DNA of 64,000 bases, from positions 1 to 64,000 of the forward strand of contig CAMYUW010000006.1 of NCBI GenBank assembly GCA_947302275.1, written 5' to 3'. The notes under the pieces are model-generated. The model worked only from the letters and a program-made list of their open reading frames with translations. It was not told where the DNA came from and did no database searches. Position numbers and translations under genes: made by a program. Below are positions 58,498 to 64,000 of the stretch, one piece after another (position 1 is the first letter of the stretch; each line of letters opens with the position of its first letter). This DNA comes from an uncultured Prevotellaceae bacterium (GTDB lineage: Bacteria > Bacteroidota > Bacteroidia > Bacteroidales > Muribaculaceae).

Positions 58498-59946
58498 TCA
58501 ATCCACATAATAACCTTCGATATTGTTAATGCATGGGCAAGCACGGCTGTCGTGGATGCGGATGCGCCACTCGCTGGCCGTCTTCTCGTGGAAGCGCACG
58601 ATGCGCTTGTAGCCGATGGTCGTAGTTTCCTCATCGACCAAAACCGGCACCCATTTCCCGCAACAGGTCTTGTATTCGATTATAAACTCCTTTACGCGCT
58701 GTCCCAGAGGAATATACTCTTGCAACAGGATGCAGTTGAGGGTGACGTCCTTCTTGGTTTTAATCTCGATATCGGCAGAGGTGACACCATCCTTGGGCGC
58801 CCAATAAGTTTCCCAGTCACAATCGCCCATCAAAGCAGCATTAAACTGTTTGTTACGGGTATCACTGGCGGTGAATTTGGCACCCATCAGCAAGTTGGTG
58901 CCCAATTCCCGAGTAATTCTCTCGTGCCATTGCACAGCGGTTGCCGAGTCGGTGGGATGAATGAGTCCATCGCGGTCCACAGGGAAGTTGAGCAAGAGGT
59001 TGCCGTTATGGCCCACACTGCGGTAATACAGGTCTGTCAGTTCGTCAACGCTTTTCACTTTGTCATCCTCACTCTCGTGATAGAACCATCCTGGGCGGAT
59101 GCTGGTATCGCACTCGCTGGCACACCACGCGTCACCATCGGCATGGCCCGACTGCAGTTCCTCGTATTGGGGATAGCCAGGATAGACCTCATTGATACGA
59201 AGGAAAGCCCAGTTGGTCGGGTTGGCATAGCCTTTCTCGTTGCCCACCCAGCGGCAGCCGGGGCCGCCGTCCGAGAAGATAACCGCACCAGGTTGCAAGC
59301 GGTTAACAATGCCCCATGCCTTGGGATAGTTGTAATAGGAGCTACGGTCGATTTCGCGTTTTTCACAAGCGCCTCCATACCATCCATCACCACCGTTAGC
59401 ACCGTCGAACCACACCTCAAAGATGTCGCCGTACTGGGTCATCAGTTCCTCCAACTGGTTATAATAGTAGGTGACATACTCGCTAGTGCCATAGCTGGCC
59501 TGATGCCTGTCCCACGGTGAGAGATAGACACCGAATTTAATTCCGTACTTCTTGCACGCATCCGACAGTTCGCGCACCACATCACGTTTGAACGGCGAAT
59601 TAGCCACGCTATAGTCGGTGTATTTCGAAGGCCATAGGCAGAAGCCGTCATGGTGCTTGCACGTCAGAATCACACCCTTCATGCCCGCCTTGACGATGGT
59701 CTGTACCCACTGCTCGCAGTCGAGTCGGGTAGGGTTGAACGCCTCAGCTGGTGTGTCACCATATCCCCATTCCTTATCCGTGAATGTGTTAGGCCCAAAA
59801 TGGATAAACGCATAGGTCTCCAACCGTTGCCACTCTACCTGCTGTGCAGACGGCACCGGCCCACACACCTCGGGCGCCAAATTGTTGTCGGCCATCGCAG
59901 TGAATGCCAACATCAGAGTCGCTATAATCAATAATCGTCTTGTCAT
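58498..59946 (-). CDS. Alpha-L-fucosidase (GH29)
   Basis: 482 aa; signal peptide; AFIHFGPNTFTDKEWG, LTCKHHDGFCLWPSKYTDYSV, IFEVWFDGANGG, NGNLLLNFPVDRDGLI. Confidence 0.93.
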   Translation of the reverse strand: MTRRLLIIATLMLAFTAMADNNLAPEVCGPVPSAQQVEWQRLETYAFIHFGPNTFTDKEWGYGDTPAEAFNPTRLDCEQWVQTIVKAGMKGVILTCKHHDGFCLWPSKYTDYSVANSPFKRDVVRELSDACKKYGIKFGVYLSPWDRHQASYGTSEYVTYYYNQLEELMTQYGDIFEVWFDGANGGDGWYGGACEKREIDRSSYYNYPKAWGIVNRLQPGAVIFSDGGPGCRWVGNEKGYANPTNWAFLRINEVYPGYPQYEELQSGHADGDAWCASECDTSIRPGWFYHESEDDKVKSVDELTDLYYRSVGHNGNLLLNFPVDRDGLIHPTDSATAVQWHERITRELGTNLLMGAKFTASDTRNKQFNAALMGDCDWETYWAPKDGVTSADIEIKTKKDVTLNCILLQEYIPLGQRVKEFIIEYKTCCGKWVPVLVDEETTTIGYKRIVRFHEKTASEWRIRIHDSRACPCINNIEGYYVD

Positions 59947-60100
59947 ATCTTCATTATTTAAGTATCGAAAGTAGTTAACTTTCTCACTGTTTAATGCTTA
60001 AAGGTTAAAGTTTAATGAAATGCTATTTCGAATTTGGAAAAATTTCCTATAAACTCCATTTGTATCTCATTCTTTAATCATTAACCATTATCCTTTAATC

Positions 60101-60138
60101 TCAAGTTTTAAAGGGGCAACGCCTCTTTAGAAACTTGA
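60101..60138. repeat. Imperfect palindrome (hairpin) upstream of GH29 gene
   Basis: TCAAGTTT-t-AAAG-g-GGC-aac-GCC-t-CTTT-ag-AAACTTGA. Confidence 0.85.
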
Positions 60139-60622
60139 ATTAATTATTTATCTGTTGCAAAGGTACTATTTTTTGAAAACTTGAACAACTTTGACTATTT
60201 ATTAGCGTCTGGCGTGACTTGCCGCGTGAAAAAATAGTTATGGTTGTTTGAGTTGTTTTCCATTTTTTGTGTTGCCGTATGTTGAAAAGCAAAAGGGTGT
60301 TTTTACCTCCATTTTTACAACCTATTGATTTTCAACGTCTATTTTGCGCTCCTCAAAACAAAACAGGTGGGGCGGGATTGTTAACAAAACGTTAAACGCG
60401 ATATTTGCCGCTTCACGGTGACAAAGATAAGTCATAGCAAGTTCCCATGTCAATGATAAAAAGAAATACATATGTATTGTGTTCGGTTTGAAATAATTTT
60501 TTTATATTTGCACTTTCTTTGGCAACAGTCCGTTCACAATGGTCATGGGTTCAATGTAAGGAACGCATATTACATCACTCCAAATTTCGGAAGAGGCCAA
60601 AATAATAACTACAAGGACAGCA

Positions 60623-60739
60623 ATGAAAAATCGAATTTCATTCTTTGAAGTGATGTTGTTGACAACGATATTTGCGTTATTAAGTGATTGTTTTACAATT
60701 GATTATATTTTTTATTCATACATCTGTATTAAGCAATGA
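60623..60739 (+). CDS. Putative 38-aa small ORF overlapping the start of the Sel1 gene (ATGA)
   Basis: MKNRISFFEVMLLTTIFALLSDCFTIDYIFYSYICIKQ*; preceded by AAGGACAGCA; TGA overlaps the ATG at 60736. Confidence 0.4.
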   Translation: MKNRISFFEVMLLTTIFALLSDCFTIDYIFYSYICIKQ

Positions 60740-61335
60740 AAAATCAACTATCTAAACCGTTATTATTTTTGGCAGCAGCAATAATTGGTATTTTAACTAT
60801 TGCTTCACCCTCATGCCTTTCAAATGTCGATAGAGTTCAAGATCAAGACTCAACAATTGTAGCTGATCAAGAAACTATGACAACATCTCATGGCGAATCA
60901 AACGAAGATCCAGAGGTTTTATTTAACAAAGCTAAATCAATGAAAATTGGCGAATCTGTTGAATGGTACGTCAAAGCTGCTGAAGCAGGACATACTGAAG
61001 CACAAGCAAGGGTGGGATGGTTTTATTATATGGGTTTATTTATCGGAGAACAGGATTACGACAAGGCATTCAGTTGGTTCTCTAAAGCGGCAGAAAAAGG
61101 AAATCCAGAAGCTCAATATTACATTGGTATAATGTATGAGAATGGGGAAAGTGTAAAGAAAGATTCCAATAAGGCATTTGAATGGGTTAAAAAGTCTGCA
61201 GAACATGGTTTTTTTAAGGCTCAAGAGGAACTAGCATATATGTATGAACGCGGAATTGGTACAACAAAAGATGCTGCCGCTTCAGATGAATGGCTTAAAC
61301 GTGCAGCTAACAACAAAGACAACATATATCAGTGA
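60736..61335 (+). CDS. Sel1-like repeat lipoprotein
   Basis: 199 aa; lipobox IASPSC; Sel1 repeats (EAQARVGWFYYMG..., EAQYYIGIMYENGESVKKDSNKAFEWVKKSAEHG). Confidence 0.88.
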   Translation: MKNQLSKPLLFLAAAIIGILTIASPSCLSNVDRVQDQDSTIVADQETMTTSHGESNEDPEVLFNKAKSMKIGESVEWYVKAAEAGHTEAQARVGWFYYMGLFIGEQDYDKAFSWFSKAAEKGNPEAQYYIGIMYENGESVKKDSNKAFEWVKKSAEHGFFKAQEELAYMYERGIGTTKDAAASDEWLKRAANNKDNIYQ

Positions 61336-61410
61336 TAATTAGATAGAGATGAAATAACTGAGTTTATATTATTATATGAATAGTGTGGAACTCAAATTGA
61401 TTGACTAAAA

Positions 61411-62880
61411 ATGATGAAGAATAATTTCTTTTCTTTACGCTTTGCTTTATTGATGGTGCTCTTTTTAGGGACAGCATATAGTACCTTAGCCTATGACATA
61501 GTAAAAGATGGCATCTACTATTACATTATTGGTACTGAAGCGCGTGTGTGCGATAATGGTGAAAACTCTTATAGCGGTGATGTCACTATTCCTGCAGTTT
61601 TTACACACAATGGCCAGACTTATTTAGTGACTTATATATGTAGTGGAGCCTTTAGGGACTGTACAGAATTAAAGTCGGTATTTATCCCTAATACAGTTAC
61701 AGTCATTGCTTCTGGCGCATTCAGCGGATGCACTGGATTAACACACATCGAACTACCAAGTTCAATCACTTACATTGACCTGAGTACATTTTCGGGCTGT
61801 ACGGGTCTCACTGATGTGTACATTCCCAGATCGGTCAATGCCATTTATCCCAATGCATTCTATGGATGCACTGGACTGACGAGCATTGGTATCCCTAACT
61901 CCGTCACTTACATCGGCGATGGAGCCTTCATGTCTTGTACTGGACTTAAGAGTGTTTACTTGCCCAATTCTATCACTACCATTGAAAGAAATACTTTCCT
62001 TTACTGCACAGGGTTGGAGAACATAACTATTCCGAATTCGGTTACCACTATCGGTAAGCATGCTTTTTTTAATTGTACGAGTTTAAAAAGCATTGAGATT
62101 CCTAGTTCTGTAACTTCAATCGGAGTATGTGCATTGAATAATTGTGCGAACCTTTCCAGCATCACAGTATCAAGCAGCAATGAGGCTTATGATTCCAGAG
62201 AGAATTGCAATGCCATCATTGAGACAGCCAGCAACACACTGATTGCTGGTTGCCAAAACTCTACTATACCGGTGTCTGTCACGGCTATTGGTGATTACGC
62301 ATACGGTGGATGTTTGGGTTTGACGACCATTGATATCCCGAGTACGATAGCTTCCATGGGTGAAGGAGCGTTCTACGGTTGCACTAATTTGACCAATATT
62401 GATATCCCCAAAACGATTACTTCCATTGAAAGCAGTACATTTTCTGGTTGTTCCTCACTGAAGGATATAACTATTCCCAGATTTGTTACCGCCATTGGCG
62501 ACTTTGCATTCTATCATTGTACAAATTTGATAGATGTATATAGTTTTATTATAGATCCTTTTGAAGTATCTATGGGTTACTATGTCTTTAATGTAGATGG
62601 AGATAATTACTCCAACAGGAAACTCCATGTCCCAAGTGAAGCGTTGCAGTCCTATCAAGTCCACGAAAGCTGGGCACCGTATTTTGGCTCAATTGTTGAG
62701 ATGGTTCCTGATCAGCCTGGTGATGTCAATGGCGATAATGAAGTGAACATTAATGACATTAATTCTGTAGTCAACATTATACTGGATGGTAATTATTCAC
62801 CTGATGCCGATGTGGATGGAGACGGTGAAGTGAGAATGTCCGACATCAATTCCATCATCAATTTCATCTTGGACAATTAA
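61411..62880 (+). CDS. BspA-like leucine-rich repeat surface protein with C-terminal dockerin-like domain
   Basis: 489 aa; about 23-aa LRR_5 repeats (CTGLTSIGIPNSVTYIGDGAFMSCTGLKSVYLPNS); tail GDVNGDNEVNINDINSVVNIILDGNYSPDADVDGDGEVRMSDINSIINFILDN. Confidence 0.9.
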   Translation: MMKNNFFSLRFALLMVLFLGTAYSTLAYDIVKDGIYYYIIGTEARVCDNGENSYSGDVTIPAVFTHNGQTYLVTYICSGAFRDCTELKSVFIPNTVTVIASGAFSGCTGLTHIELPSSITYIDLSTFSGCTGLTDVYIPRSVNAIYPNAFYGCTGLTSIGIPNSVTYIGDGAFMSCTGLKSVYLPNSITTIERNTFLYCTGLENITIPNSVTTIGKHAFFNCTSLKSIEIPSSVTSIGVCALNNCANLSSITVSSSNEAYDSRENCNAIIETASNTLIAGCQNSTIPVSVTAIGDYAYGGCLGLTTIDIPSTIASMGEGAFYGCTNLTNIDIPKTITSIESSTFSGCSSLKDITIPRFVTAIGDFAFYHCTNLIDVYSFIIDPFEVSMGYYVFNVDGDNYSNRKLHVPSEALQSYQVHESWAPYFGSIVEMVPDQPGDVNGDNEVNINDINSVVNIILDGNYSPDADVDGDGEVRMSDINSIINFILDN

Positions 62881-62959
62881 TGGTGATAGGGTATCAAAAA
62901 GTATCAAAGTGACGGTTTTGATGATATTTTGGTGAAAGCATCAGGGGTAGTGCATCATT

Positions 62960-63013
62960 GGGACGGGTCTTTGTGATGGCAACGCATAGCGTTGCATCAA
63001 AAGAACACGTCCC
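62960..63013. repeat. Large imperfect hairpin (intergenic element)
   Basis: GGGACG...CGTCCC closing arms around GCAACGC-ata-GCGTTGC. Confidence 0.8.
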
Positions 63014-63050
63014 AGCTGATGGCACCCGTGTTTCAAAACAGGTGCCAGCT
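63014..63050. terminator. Second hairpin between convergent genes, terminator-like or repeat
   Basis: AGCT-gat-GGCACC ... GGTGCC-AGCT. Confidence 0.55.
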
Positions 63051-63075
63051 AGTAGTACTCCTTGGGCTATTGGAT

Positions 63076-63909
63076 TTAGCTGTTGACCAGTTTGACGGTG
63101 GGGGTGAGGGTGACTTTTTGTTGTTTATAGAGGAGGCCGAGGGCTTTCTTGAAGTCCTTCTTGCTGCATTCAAAGGCCTTGTTGATGTCGTCGGGGTCAC
63201 TCTTGTCGGTGAGGGTCATTTCGCCGCCATGTGTTTTCAGATAATCCTCGATGCGGTCAGCTAGGTCATCGACGCGCATCTTTTCTATTTTGGCTAGGGT
63301 GACATCAACCTTTCCGTCGGGGCGCACCTGCTTAACGAAGGCCGTGAGGCGGTCGCCGATGTTCACGTCCTGGTAGGTCTCGTTCTGGTAAATCTGTCCC
63401 CAATGGGCGTTATTGACGATGACGCGGTAACCCAGGTCGCTACGCTGAACGACTAGTACTTCCACTTTCTCGCGGTGGTAGTAGTCAGGCTCGGTCAGAT
63501 TGAGGAATTTTGCGAGTTTTGCGCTGGCGACGATGCGTCCACTGGTCTCATCGAGATAGACGCGCACGATGTAGCTGCGCCCCACCTTCATGTCCACGCG
63601 CTGCTCACGGAAGGGCACCAGCAGGTCCTTGGCCACCAATCCCCAATCGAGGAAAGCGCCGACCTGGTTGACAGCCTTGACGCGCATGAGAGCGAAGTCG
63701 CCCACCACGGCATGAGGTTGCTCGGTCGTGGCTACGGGACGGTTCTCGCTGTCGTTATACACAAAGACGCGGATGGTGTCGCCCACCTTCATTTCAGATG
63801 TGAGGTAACGCTTGGGTAACAACACCTCGTGGGTGTCATCGTCGATGAGATAGGCGCCAAAATCCACCATGCGGTTGATGCGCAACTCGTTATATTGTCC
63901 GATGTTCAT
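63076..63909 (-). CDS. cvfB: S1-like RNA-binding protein (CvfB/YitL family)
   Basis: 277 aa; MNIGQYNELRINRMVDFGAYLIDDDTHEVLLPKRYL; tandem S1-like domains and C-terminal winged helix. Confidence 0.85.
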   Translation of the reverse strand: MNIGQYNELRINRMVDFGAYLIDDDTHEVLLPKRYLTSEMKVGDTIRVFVYNDSENRPVATTEQPHAVVGDFALMRVKAVNQVGAFLDWGLVAKDLLVPFREQRVDMKVGRSYIVRVYLDETSGRIVASAKLAKFLNLTEPDYYHREKVEVLVVQRSDLGYRVIVNNAHWGQIYQNETYQDVNIGDRLTAFVKQVRPDGKVDVTLAKIEKMRVDDLADRIEDYLKTHGGEMTLTDKSDPDDINKAFECSKKDFKKALGLLYKQQKVTLTPTVKLVNS

Positions 63910-64000
63910 ATCGTTTTTATTTGTACAGACATCAGGATATTACTGCCTGTGGTTAGATATTTTCTGCAAAGTTCGGGAAAAAAATCCATTTTCAAGTTGG

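Noticed and set aside
58552-59520. 322-aa plus-strand ORF opposite GH29
   Set aside because: Antisense shadow of a well-supported fucosidase.
60232-60262. GGTTGTTtgaGTTGTTTT similar to satD half-sites
   Set aside because: Direct-oriented half-sites only, lacking the 7-6-7 inverted arrangement.
61660-62500. Periodic repeats that could suggest a CRISPR array
   Set aside because: Spacing is about 69 bp, in frame, and encodes LRR_5 protein repeats; repeat units are not identical at DNA level.

Overview
This is a Bacteroidales chromosome segment, probably Prevotellaceae/Muribaculaceae-like. Promoters follow the Bacteroidetes pattern TTTG/TTG-N19-20-TAnnTTTG, and the window carries C10 peptidases, GH92 and GH29 enzymes, BspA-like LRRs and dockerin-like tails. 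I see no phage, transposase, integron or CRISPR array. Most of the window is core metabolism and housekeeping: a glycine cleavage/lipoylation operon (lplA-gcvT-gcvH-gcvPA-gcvPB-lpdA), mazG, topB, tRNA-Cys, recJ-recQ, korAB, ftsK-lolA, dxs-trkA-trkH, fbp, class II RNR, a DEAD helicase and a class 3 FBPase. Accessory content: three adjacent C10 (streptopain-like) proteases with dockerin-like tails; an exported flavodoxin/DUF362/Fe-ADH cluster; a probable satD-DUF3307-GH92-GH92 operon; GH29; and a BspA-like LRR protein. The strongest undescribed candidates are: (1) four 20-bp 7-6-7 inverted repeats (ARCAAYY-N6-RRTTGTT) upstream of satD, the first overlapping the predicted -33 element, with SatD itself looking like a class III cyclase-like domain fused to a sigma-region-4-like HTH; (2) an orphan promoter followed by a multi-stem RNA hairpin and a possible terminator between convergent genes at about 36.23-36.46 kb; (3) structured 5' leaders, intergenic palindromes and a tiny coupled ORF. 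All calls come from reading the sequence and the supplied ORFs; no database search was run.
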